DNA from: Chloroflexota bacterium
Lineage (GTDB): Bacteria; Chloroflexota; Anaerolineae; Anaerolineales; DRMV01
Length of the DNA stretch: 9,606 nucleotides
Direction: 5' to 3'
Assembly (NCBI GenBank): GCA_013153135.1
Contig: JAADFA010000065.1
Coordinates: forward strand, 1-9,606
Below, in pieces: positions 1-6,330 of this stretch; the stretch's first letter is position 1, and each line of letters starts with the position of its first letter. A model generated the notes under the pieces. That model was not told the DNA's origin, did no database searches, and saw only the letters and a list, made by a program, of their open reading frames with translations. The position numbers and the translations under genes are program-made.

Positions 1-69
1 GGCAGAATTCCCGCCGTCAACAGGCGACAAAAGATAACCCCCCGCCGCGTCGGTCCGGGGGTGAGCCGA

Positions 70-75
70 ATTATA
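70..75 (-). promoter_or_regulatory. Candidate extended -10 promoter reading leftward out of the window
   Basis: The minus strand reads TGGTATAAT, which is a perfect TATAAT preceded by the TGn of an extended -10. No recognisable -35 lies 16-18 bp upstream (GC-rich sequence there). Transcription would start near position 63 and leave the window. A 6-bp stem (ACCCCC at 37-42 with GGGGGT at 57-62) would then lie at the very 5' end of the RNA, followed by TTATCTTTT. The hairpin could instead be a weak leftward terminator. The gene it might serve lies off the left edge and cannot be identified. Confidence 0.35.
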
Positions 76-110
76 CCAGAAACGCGGGGCGGATAGGGGA
101 AGTTGAGGGC

Positions 111-140
111 CGCGGATGAACACGGATGAACGCGGATGGT
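111..140. repeat. Three tandem 10-bp units (CGCGGATGAA type)
   Basis: Three successive decamers read CGCGGATGAA, CACGGATGAA and CGCGGATGGT. They are near-identical, in tandem, and inside non-coding sequence. From memory, similar CGGATGAA-type strings recur as dispersed intergenic sequence in several bacterial genomes; this window alone cannot show dispersal. No ORF uses them convincingly. Confidence 0.6.
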
Positions 141-182
141 TTGGTGGTTGGAAGTTTGAAGTTAGAGGTTGGTGGTTGGAAG
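141..182. repeat. Purine/T-rich GGTTGG repeat with a 14-bp direct repeat
   Basis: The 14-mer TTGGTGGTTGGAAG occurs at 141-154 and again at 169-182, 28 bp apart, joined by the related GTTTGAAGTTAGAGG. The plus strand is almost free of C here, in sharp contrast with the GC-balanced surroundings. Several GG pairs separated by 1-2 bases (GGTGGTTGG) could in principle form a two-tetrad quadruplex. It abuts the tandem decamers at 111-140, so the two may form one composite repeat. Confidence 0.6.
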
Positions 183-309
183 ATGGCGAGAAGGGAGAGT
201 AAGGCCTGGGAGGGCCGTTTTCCACCGAGGAGGTGGCGCGCTTATATCAGTTCGTAGAACCCCTATAGCCAGACGAGATATCCCAGCGTCCATCCGCGGC
301 TCCCAATAC

Positions 310-343
310 AAAAACGTGCGCGTCGCTCTCAGCGGCGCGCACG
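310..343 (-). terminator. Rho-independent terminator of the membrane-protein gene
   Basis: Positions 315-343 form a long hairpin. CGTGCGCG pairs with CGCGCACG, followed by one T-G wobble, then CGCT pairs with AGCG around a 3-nt loop. On the minus strand the stem is followed directly by TTTTT (AAAAA at 310-314 on the plus strand). It begins 31 bases beyond the stop of the 375-1127 gene, so that gene is probably monocistronic. Confidence 0.88.
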
Positions 344-374
344 GTGAGCGGAGGGGTTTTGAGGTCATCTGGGC

Positions 375-1127
375 TTAGACGAAACGGGCGTGACGAGGTT
401 GTCCTGTCGGCCCCGATTCAGGTGCGGCCGCTGCGGGGATAGGCTCGTACACCGGTTCAGCGATCACACGGGCCCGGGGCGGCGTACCCGTGGGCGTCGT
501 GGGCCGAGGCCGCGTCGCGGCCGTGGGTACGCGGGCGGCCCGGGCCGCCACGGCACGCGGGGCAGGCTCAGCCGCTGCGGCAGCCACTGTCGCAGGCCGA
601 CGCCGCGTAACCCGCCGCGGGGTCGCGGTTGCCGCCGTGGTCTCTAAAGTCCACGCACCCAACAACCGTTGCCCAGCGACCGACAGCGTTCCCATGATGA
701 GCACGCGTACCAGCCAGACCAGAATGGCCACGAAAACGGGCACGACTTTGCGTACCGTCTCCGCGCCCAGGACGCTCGCGCCTGCGGGCACGTGCTGCAG
801 CAGAGCCACGCTCACACCCCACCAAGTCAGCATCGCGTTCATGCTCGCGGCCAAGAGCCACGCGCCCAACAGGTACCACGTCTCCGTCGGCTCACCATCT
901 TCGTTTGCAGTGAACAGTCGCGCGATGCCTGCGAAGTCAATACCGCAAAAAGCCAAGGCCAGGATAGTGGACCAACGTAAGCCTAAAAACTTCAGATCTC
1001 CAAGCAGATCGTGCAAAGCAAAGTCTGTTGTACTGTAGTTGAAGAGCTCAAAAAAGAACAGTGCCATCACGATGAGAATGGAGAACACATGCTCAGCTCG
1101 CAAGACAATACGGGTTCGGCGGAACAT
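375..1127 (-). CDS. Four-helix integral membrane protein of unknown function with Ala/Pro/Arg-rich tail
   Basis: I do not recognise a family. The 250-residue protein has four hydrophobic segments, at about residues 14-29, 49-69, 85-110 and 126-150. A 90-residue tail (about 160-250), rich in Ala, Pro, Arg and Thr with clusters such as RRVTRRRP, follows. The tail is probably disordered and basic. The first helix is preceded by RRTR, suggesting a cytoplasmic N-terminus and, with four helices, a cytoplasmic tail. The ATG at 1127 was chosen because AAGGAGG lies 5 nt upstream. The reading frame stays open to 1187, but that upstream ATG falls inside the -10 box and cannot be on the transcript. The gene has its own promoter with an internal palindromic operator and its own terminator, so it is likely a separately regulated single gene. 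The role is unknown; the operator type hints at stress control. Confidence 0.8.
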   Translation of the reverse strand: MFRRTRIVLRAEHVFSILIVMALFFFELFNYSTTDFALHDLLGDLKFLGLRWSTILALAFCGIDFAGIARLFTANEDGEPTETWYLLGAWLLAASMNAMLTWWGVSVALLQHVPAGASVLGAETVRKVVPVFVAILVWLVRVLIMGTLSVAGQRLLGAWTLETTAATATPRRVTRRRPATVAAAAAEPAPRAVAARAARVPTAATRPRPTTPTGTPPRARVIAEPVYEPIPAAAAPESGPTGQPRHARFV

Positions 1128-1132
1128 AAGCG

Positions 1133-1139
1133 CCTCCTT
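1133..1139 (-). promoter_or_regulatory. Shine-Dalgarno fixing the start of the membrane-protein gene
   Basis: AAGGAGG on the minus strand, 5 nt from the ATG at 1127. It decides for the shorter reading frame (250 residues) over the 270-residue extension. Confidence 0.85.
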
Positions 1140-1185
1140 TTTGGCCTCGTCAGACTCGGGCGGTCTCGATACCAGACTTGCCTGC

Positions 1186-1214
1186 ATTTTAGAACAAATG
1201 TTCTAAGATGTCAA
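1186..1214 (-). promoter_or_regulatory. Near-consensus sigma-70 promoter of the membrane-protein gene
   Basis: The minus strand carries TTGACA (1209-1214), exactly 17 bp, then TAAAAT (1186-1191). This is a perfect -35, an optimal spacer and a -10 with one mismatch. Transcription should start near 1179, giving a leader of about 50 nt before the ATG at 1127. A promoter this strong is typical of genes kept off by a repressor, and a palindrome fills its spacer. Confidence 0.82.
1189..1206. promoter_or_regulatory. Palindromic operator with a LexA/SOS-box-like core
   Basis: TTAGAACAAATGTTCTAA has perfect 8-bp arms around AA. Its core GAAC-AAAT-GTTC fits the GAAC-N4-GTTC box recognised by LexA (DinR) in Bacillus and many other Gram-positive-type bacteria, including the R-N-R-Y pattern of the central four bases. 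It occupies most of the -35/-10 spacer and overlaps three bases of the -10, the ideal position for a repressor to block RNA polymerase. LexA is the leading candidate by motif. Another dimeric repressor with a similar half-site is possible, because the outer flanks are A/T rather than the C/G of the Bacillus consensus. Confidence 0.65.
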
Positions 1215-1613
1215 GGGGCAAACCGAACTTCAACTCTCATTAGTTCGACCCAAGCCAACGGCTTCGTACCGCGACATATCCCGCGCCGCACGATTGCATC
1301 CCGCGCGGCACGCGTTTCTCTTGGCCGTGCGGCAAATTGGCGTTAGTATGACGCCCAGCCCGAGCCCTAACGCAGAGGGCGCGTTGTAAATCACAAAAGA
1401 AAGCTAGTTTTGATGCGTAGACAATGGGAAATTGCACCCGCGCATGGCCGAGGCAAGATCCTCTTTCGCTCGGCGATGCGGCGTTGCGACTGAGTGCAGC
1501 CCTTCAGGCACGCTGGCCGCGTGAAGATCGAGATCCACTGTGCTGGCGAGCGAACCGCTGGGATGAACAAGTCTAAGTCACGCCCGGAGGCCTTGGCCTA
1601 ACAAATTTCTCGC
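1215..1613. other. Intergenic stretch without a confident gene
   Basis: About 400 bases lie between the membrane-protein promoter and the end of the ABC operon. There is a near-perfect 15-bp direct repeat (ATCCCGCGCCGCACG at 1278-1292, one mismatch at 1298-1312). A 7-bp inverted repeat (GCGTTAG at 1340-1346, CTAACGC at 1367-1373) has a 20-nt loop. The palindrome AGGCCTTGGCCT lies at 1588-1599. None has a T-tract, so no terminator for the ABC operon is evident. A possible 50-codon ORF (1424-1576, plus) is listed separately. No tRNA or recognisable structured RNA was seen. Confidence 0.6.
1424..1576 (+). CDS. Doubtful small ORF (50 aa) or remnant of a decayed gene
   Basis: An ATG at 1424 opens 50 codons ending in TAA at 1574-1576. 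The product is hydrophilic and rich in Trp, Arg and Asp, with protein-like stretches such as LSLGDAALRLSAALQARW and DPLCWRANRWDEQV. An in-frame TAG lies two codons upstream of the ATG (1418-1420), no Shine-Dalgarno is visible, and no promoter was found. Third-position GC looks lower than in the neighbouring genes. It may be the 3' remnant of a longer gene, or chance. I do not recognise it. Confidence 0.22.
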   Translation: MGNCTRAWPRQDPLSLGDAALRLSAALQARWPREDRDPLCWRANRWDEQV

Positions 1614-3515
1614 TCAGACTTCGAATTGACTCTTATACAACTGAGCGTAAAAACCGCCACGACGCAAGAGTTCCTCATGCGTTCCCTGCTCCACCACATC
1701 CCCGTCTTTGAGTACTAAGATGAGATTTGCGTTGCGGATGGTCGAGAGGCGATGTGCAATGACGAAACTGGTACGTCCGCGCATGAGGTCATCCATCGCG
1801 CGCTGTACCAGGGCCTCAGTGTGCGTGTCAACGTAGCTGGTGGCTTCGTCTAGGATGAGCATAGGCGGGTTCGCGAGCAGCGCGCGAGCAATGGTCAGAA
1901 GTTGCTTCTCGCTTTCCGAAAGATTGGTACTCTCCTCATCAATCACAGTGTAATATCCCTGAGGCAGGGTGCGAATGAAATGATCGGCTCGCACAGCCTT
2001 GGCCGCGGCGATGACCTCTTCGTCCGTCGCGTCCGGCCGACCATAGCGGATGTTTTCCATAATCGTGCCGTGAAAGAGCCAGGTCTCTTGCAGCACCATC
2101 GCAAACATGCGTCGAAGGTCACGCCGACGGTACGCACGTACGTCGTGGCCTTCGACCCGGATGGCACCTCGATCCACATCGTAAAAGCGCATGAGCAGTT
2201 TGACTAGCGTGGTCTTCCCCGCGCCTGTGGGCCCGACAATGGCGATCTTCTGCCCAGGTTGGGCTTCAGCGGAGAAACCTTTGATCACCGGCCGCCCGGG
2301 TTCATAGGCGAACCAAACATCCTCGAACACGACATGGCCGCGCACAACCCTGGGCGGCGGCACCGGCTGCTCGGGATCTGGCGTTTCTTCAGGCTCGTCC
2401 AAAAAGGCAAACACTCGCTCGGCTGCAGCCGCGGTAGATTGGTAGATAGTGGCTAGGTTTGCCATTTGTTGAATGGGTTGGGTAAATCCACGTACATACT
2501 GCAAAAATGCCTGAATATCGCCCACCGTGAGGCGGCCAAGCAAGACGAAATACCCGCCAAGCACACTGACCGCGACATAGCCCAAGTTGCCCGTAAACCG
2601 CATCAACGGCATCAAGATACCGCTGAGGAATTGCGCCCGCCACGTGGCTTGGTATAGGGTCTGGTTGAGCTGGTCGAAGCGCTGCAAACGGTGCGCCTCC
2701 GCACCGAAGGCCTTGATCACCAAATACCCGCCGAAAGTCTCTTCTACGTGGCTGTTGACATACCCTAAATAGGTTTGCTGCTGTGCGAAGTACTGCTGCG
2801 AACGCCGGACCACCCCACGCACCACAACCACGGCCAGGGGAAGCAAGGCCAGGGCCGTCAGGGTCAACCATCCGCTAATGCGCAACATCATCACCACTGT
2901 GCCCACCAGCGAGACCAACGAGATGGCTGTCTGGCCCATAGCCTGCCCGAGGGTTTGCTGGATCACGTCGACGTCATTGGCCACGCGCGAGAGCACATCG
3001 CCGAAGGGCGTACGGTCAAAATAACGCAAAGGCAAACGGTGGATCTTCGCGAGCATATCGCGACGCAAACGGTAGGCCGTGTCCATCGCGATGCCCACCA
3101 TCATCCAGGCCTGGGCGTAACGCAGGGCACTCGACGCTACGTAAATGCCCAAAGCCACAAGCAGGATGCGGCCGATGGCCGGGAAATCGATGCTACCTGT
3201 GCCCTGCAGTTGAGCCAGCCAGCCCTCAAAGAGCAACGTGGTCGCACGGCCGAGAATGAAGGGACCGACCACGTTGAACGCGGTTGACAACGCGGCCAGG
3301 ATGATGCCGATGACCAACGCGAGCCCTTGTTCGCGGCCGATGTACGCGAACAAGCGGCGCATCGCGCGCCAAAAATCGGCTGGCTTCTCCGCGGGGCGCA
3401 GCGCGGCCATGCCCATGCCCAAGCGGAACCCCTTGGGCCGACCGGGCAACCCGCTCTCCATCCCCGGCTGACCGCGAGGCGAGCCGGACGCGGCTGAGCC
3501 GTCAGGTCTCGTCAT
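1614..3515 (-). CDS. ABC exporter half-transporter, catalytic subunit with degenerate signature (heterodimer partner 2)
   Basis: This 633-residue protein fuses an exporter membrane domain (six helices, about residues 62-365) to an ATPase domain (about 390-633). It should sit in the cytoplasmic membrane and export a hydrophobic or lipid-like substrate together with its neighbour. The ATPase domain shows Walker A GPTGAGKT (428-435), Q-loop Q476, Walker B LILDE with catalytic E557, D-loop SYVDT, and switch His588. The signature is LSESEKQ (532-538) instead of LSGGQ, so the site it completes is degenerate. This is the pattern of heterodimeric exporters such as TM287/288, LmrCD and BmrCD. The ATG at 3515 has GAGGAGG 6 nt upstream and overlaps the end of the upstream half by 14 bp. 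The frame is open to 3671, but that would overlap by 170 bp and gives unconvincing residues. The N-terminal 45 residues are Gly/Pro-rich and precede the first helix. Substrate unknown. Confidence 0.92.
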   Translation of the reverse strand: MTRPDGSAASGSPRGQPGMESGLPGRPKGFRLGMGMAALRPAEKPADFWRAMRRLFAYIGREQGLALVIGIILAALSTAFNVVGPFILGRATTLLFEGWLAQLQGTGSIDFPAIGRILLVALGIYVASSALRYAQAWMMVGIAMDTAYRLRRDMLAKIHRLPLRYFDRTPFGDVLSRVANDVDVIQQTLGQAMGQTAISLVSLVGTVVMMLRISGWLTLTALALLPLAVVVVRGVVRRSQQYFAQQQTYLGYVNSHVEETFGGYLVIKAFGAEAHRLQRFDQLNQTLYQATWRAQFLSGILMPLMRFTGNLGYVAVSVLGGYFVLLGRLTVGDIQAFLQYVRGFTQPIQQMANLATIYQSTAAAAERVFAFLDEPEETPDPEQPVPPPRVVRGHVVFEDVWFAYEPGRPVIKGFSAEAQPGQKIAIVGPTGAGKTTLVKLLMRFYDVDRGAIRVEGHDVRAYRRRDLRRMFAMVLQETWLFHGTIMENIRYGRPDATDEEVIAAAKAVRADHFIRTLPQGYYTVIDEESTNLSESEKQLLTIARALLANPPMLILDEATSYVDTHTEALVQRAMDDLMRGRTSFVIAHRLSTIRNANLILVLKDGDVVEQGTHEELLRRGGFYAQLYKSQFEV

Positions 3516-5700
3516 GAATGGCCTCCTCGCCGAGCTGCAAACGCGCCATCTCGCGGTACAAGGGGCACGTGCGCAACAGTTCCTCGTGGGTCCCACGGCC
3601 GACCAGGCGGCCCTGGTCGAGCACCAAAATTTGGTCCGCGTGCCGGATAGGGGCGATGCGCTGGGTGACAATGATCACCGTGGCCTCGCGGGTGAGCTCG
3701 CGCAAGGCGCGGCGTAAGCGAGCCTCGGTCTGGTAATCCAAGGCTGAAAAGCTATCGTCGAAAATATAAATCGCGGCCTGACGCACTAACGCGCGGGCGA
3801 TGCTCAACCGTTGTCGTTGCCCACCGGAGAAGTTGCTCCCGCTCTGGGCCACGCGTGCACGCAGGCCATCGTCACGATTCAGGATAAAGTCCGCTTGGGC
3901 TGCCGTGAGCGCTCGCTGCATCTGCTCCGGGGTCGCGTTCGGGTCAGCCATACGCAAATTTTCCAACACTGTACCCGAGAACAGCGCCGCGCCGCGCTGA
4001 GGCACATACGCGATATGGCGACGGAGTTCGTCCAGGCGTACGTCGCGCACATCCACACCATCGATGCGCACCGCGCCCGCGGTGACGTCATAAAAGCGCG
4101 GAATCAGGTTGACCAGGGTCGTCTTGCCCGAGCCTGTCGTACCGATGATGGCGGTGATTTGTCCTGGCCGGGCCACAAAGGAGATATCGTGCAGCACATC
4201 GGCTTCCGCGCCGGGGTAGCGGAAGTAAACGTGGTCAAAGCGCACCTCGCCTCGCAAGGGCTGCGGCAACGGCTTGGGATTGGGCGGGTCTTTGACCGAG
4301 GGCTCGGTCGTGAGCACCTCCATGATGCGCTGGCCGGAAATCGCGGCCCGGGGCAGAAACACGAACAGCATGGTGAGCATCATGAAAGCCATCATGACCT
4401 GCATGGTGTATTGCAGGAAGGCGATCAGATCGCCTACGCGGCCCACACCCGCGGCCACGTGATGCGCACCGACCCACAAAATGAGCACAAACAGGCCGTT
4501 GAGGACCAAAATCATGATGGGCGTAAAAGCCGCGGTCACCCGGTTTACGAAACGGCTCAGGCGGGTGAGGTCCTGGTTGACCGCGTCAAAGCGCTGCATT
4601 TCCTCGGGCTCACGCGTGAACGCGCGCACCACGAGCAAGCCAGTGAGATTTTCACGCAGCACCCGGTTGAGCGCGTCGGTGAGGTTCTGAATGCGTTGAT
4701 AATGGGGAAGGGTCGCGACCAAAAGCCCGACCAACACCGCGACGGACAGCGCGACGGCCAACGCCAGGGTCCAACCCAGATAGGGCGCGAGCAGCAGCGC
4801 GTGCACCACCCCACCCAGGCCGAGCGCGGGCGCGAACACCAACATGCGCAGCATGATAAACACCAGGCGCTGCACCTGCATGACGTCGTTCGTCGTGCGT
4901 GTGATGAGAGAAGCCGGGGAAAATCGACTGAACTCCGCCGCGGAGAAACGGAGGATATGGGCAAACAAGTCATGACGGACGTCCCGCGCGACACCGGCTG
5001 CGACGCGCGCCGCGCCGTACACCGCGGCGATGGCCGCGGCGACCGCGACCAAGGCCAAAGCCAACATCCAACCGCCGAGGCGCAACAGCAGGCGCATTTG
5101 CCGCGGACCCAGGTCCACGCCCAAGCGCGTGTACTCCACCCGCAGGCGAGCCAGGGCCAGAGTTTGTTGTGCGCGCCAAGGGATGCTCTCCAGGGCGGCG
5201 CGCCACGCGGCGCGGGTTGCGGCGTCGGGGTTCGGCTGGGGCTGAAGGGGCAGACCTACGCTGCGAGCCAACCGCGCAGCCGCGGCTGGGTCGTGTTGCG
5301 CTTGTTCCTCCAGGTAAAGCAGGGCCAACGCGGGCACAAGATCGCGCCGAAGGGCCTGCCGTTGCGCCGCGCTCAGCGCAGGGTCAGGGATGTAGAGCGG
5401 CCCCGTGGCACGGGGATATCGGCTGCGCAGGGTCGCGTCCAAAGGCACGCGGCGGAACGCGGCCTGCACGCGCGCGGCCGCGTCATCGGAAAGCCAGCGC
5501 ATTAACGCGGACCACGTAGTCTCGCTCAAAGCCTCGGGCAGGGGGTCGGTCACGCCGCCGGCCTGGATGCCCTGGTTGACCATTTGGGCCATCAAGCCCG
5601 GGAGAGCGAGGCTCGCGTTGGCCTGGATAATCAATAGCAACGCCACGCCGAGCACGTGGCGCCAATAGGGGCGCAAATAGCGACGAAGCAACGCGAGCAT
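3502..5700 (-). CDS. ABC exporter half-transporter, degenerate-Walker-B subunit with large extracytoplasmic insert (partner 1)
   Basis: At 732 residues this is about 150 longer than a typical half-exporter. The excess lies between helix 1 (about 14-38) and helix 2 (about 205-230): residues 45-200 form a hydrophilic, Ala/Arg/Pro-rich, probably helical domain outside the membrane. Helices 3-6 follow to about 450, then the ATPase domain (about 485-725). Walker A is GTTGSGKT (520-527), the Q-loop Gln is Q568, and the signature SGGQ is intact (625-628). The catalytic Glu after Walker B is Asp (FDDS, D649), and the switch His is Gln (VTQR, Q680). This half therefore supplies a good signature to the partner's catalytic site but cannot itself form a consensus site. 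The start at 5700 has AAGGA 9 nt upstream, inside the last codons of rsmD, with only 6 bp between the genes. Likely a multidrug- or lipid-type exporter; substrate not predictable. Confidence 0.92.
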   Translation of the reverse strand: MLALLRRYLRPYWRHVLGVALLLIIQANASLALPGLMAQMVNQGIQAGGVTDPLPEALSETTWSALMRWLSDDAAARVQAAFRRVPLDATLRSRYPRATGPLYIPDPALSAAQRQALRRDLVPALALLYLEEQAQHDPAAAARLARSVGLPLQPQPNPDAATRAAWRAALESIPWRAQQTLALARLRVEYTRLGVDLGPRQMRLLLRLGGWMLALALVAVAAAIAAVYGAARVAAGVARDVRHDLFAHILRFSAAEFSRFSPASLITRTTNDVMQVQRLVFIMLRMLVFAPALGLGGVVHALLLAPYLGWTLALAVALSVAVLVGLLVATLPHYQRIQNLTDALNRVLRENLTGLLVVRAFTREPEEMQRFDAVNQDLTRLSRFVNRVTAAFTPIMILVLNGLFVLILWVGAHHVAAGVGRVGDLIAFLQYTMQVMMAFMMLTMLFVFLPRAAISGQRIMEVLTTEPSVKDPPNPKPLPQPLRGEVRFDHVYFRYPGAEADVLHDISFVARPGQITAIIGTTGSGKTTLVNLIPRFYDVTAGAVRIDGVDVRDVRLDELRRHIAYVPQRGAALFSGTVLENLRMADPNATPEQMQRALTAAQADFILNRDDGLRARVAQSGSNFSGGQRQRLSIARALVRQAAIYIFDDSFSALDYQTEARLRRALRELTREATVIIVTQRIAPIRHADQILVLDQGRLVGRGTHEELLRTCPLYREMARLQLGEEAIHDET
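3522..3528 (-). promoter_or_regulatory. Shine-Dalgarno inside the end of the upstream ABC gene
   Basis: GAGGAGG, 6 nt from the ATG at 3515, lies within the last codons of the first ABC half-transporter. It fixes the start of the second half and suggests coupled translation, helping keep the two subunits at equal amounts. Confidence 0.8.
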
Positions 5701-5706
5701 AAAGGA

Positions 5707-6330
5707 CTATCCTTGGCCTGTCGTGACTGCGTCCGGCGACGCATCGCTCTCGGGTTTCTCTCCCTCGTCCTCGCGCCGCGCATAAAAGACCAACAGCACA
5801 CCGCCGTAGCGACGTTGCTCTGTTTCCTCAAAGGTCTTCAAGGGGAGGGGTTCGTATTCGCGCGGATGGATTTGGACGATAATCTCACCATCCTGTGCGA
5901 GCCAATCGGGGTTCTCATCTAGCGCGAGCAGGGCCTTCTTCCATAAGCCGTGGTATTGGGGCGGCGCGATAAAGATGATATCAAACTGCCGGTCGGGCGG
6001 ATGGCGCAAGAGCGCGAACGCGTCCATGTGCAACACATCGTATCGGCCTGGGTCGTCCAAGCGGCAATGGGCCAGGTTACGTCGTATCAGACGGATGGCC
6101 TGCGGGCTCCAATCCACGAAACGCACAAAAGCCGCGCCGCGACTGAGGGCTTCTAAGCCAACACTGCCGGTACCCGCGAACAAGTCTAACCATGTCGAAC
6201 CCAGGACCCAATCGCCCAGGATGTTGAACAAGGCTTCTTTCGCCCGGTCGGTAATGGGGCGAATGCGGTCGCCGGGCAGGGAGAATAGGCGACAACCGCG
6301 AGCACGGCCGCTAATGATGCGCGGGCTCAT
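5707..6330 (-). CDS. rsmD: 16S rRNA (guanine966-N2)-methyltransferase RsmD
   Basis: This cytoplasmic enzyme transfers a methyl group from S-adenosylmethionine to N2 of G966 of 16S rRNA (E. coli numbering) during 30S assembly. The 207 residues show the family order: RIISGRARG at 4-12, RPITDRAKEALFNIL at about 24-38, and the SAM-binding loop LDLFAGTGSVGLEALSRGA at about 48-66. The catalytic motif IV at about 119-123 reads APPQY. E. coli-type RsmD has DPPF there, so the first acidic residue is replaced by Ala. I recall APPQY-like versions from other Chloroflexota, so this may be a lineage trait. The C-terminal 25 residues are acidic and beyond the usual fold. The ATG at 6330 has GAGGAGG 4 nt upstream and overlaps the preceding stop as ATGA. 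In many genomes rsmD is followed by coaD; here an ABC exporter follows. Confidence 0.9.
   Translation of the reverse strand: MSPRIISGRARGCRLFSLPGDRIRPITDRAKEALFNILGDWVLGSTWLDLFAGTGSVGLEALSRGAAFVRFVDWSPQAIRLIRRNLAHCRLDDPGRYDVLHMDAFALLRHPPDRQFDIIFIAPPQYHGLWKKALLALDENPDWLAQDGEIIVQIHPREYEPLPLKTFEETEQRRYGGVLLVFYARREDEGEKPESDASPDAVTTGQG

Noticed and set aside
1..374. Short ORFs on both strands in the left gap (68-69 codons)
   Set aside because: They cross the repeats and the terminator hairpin, lack ribosome sites, and have no recognisable protein features.
1240..1437. 65-codon minus-strand ORF with GTG start
   Set aside because: No ribosome site or promoter, composition is not protein-like, and it runs from the gap toward the divergently placed promoter region without similarity I can recognise.
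1588..1599. AGGCCTTGGCCT palindrome just after the ABC operon as a terminator
   Set aside because: The loop would be only 2 nt and no T-tract follows on the minus strand.
3516..3671. 52-residue N-terminal extension of the second ABC half
   Set aside because: It would overlap the preceding gene by 170 bp, and the residues (Cys, Ser, Arg-rich) look like an out-of-frame reading. The ATG at 3515 has GAGGAGG correctly placed.
3811..5505. 564-codon open frame on the plus strand opposite the first ABC gene
   Set aside because: It is fully antisense to a gene with unmistakable ABC motifs. The product is rich in His, Arg and Gln without domains, typical of an antisense frame in GC-rich DNA.
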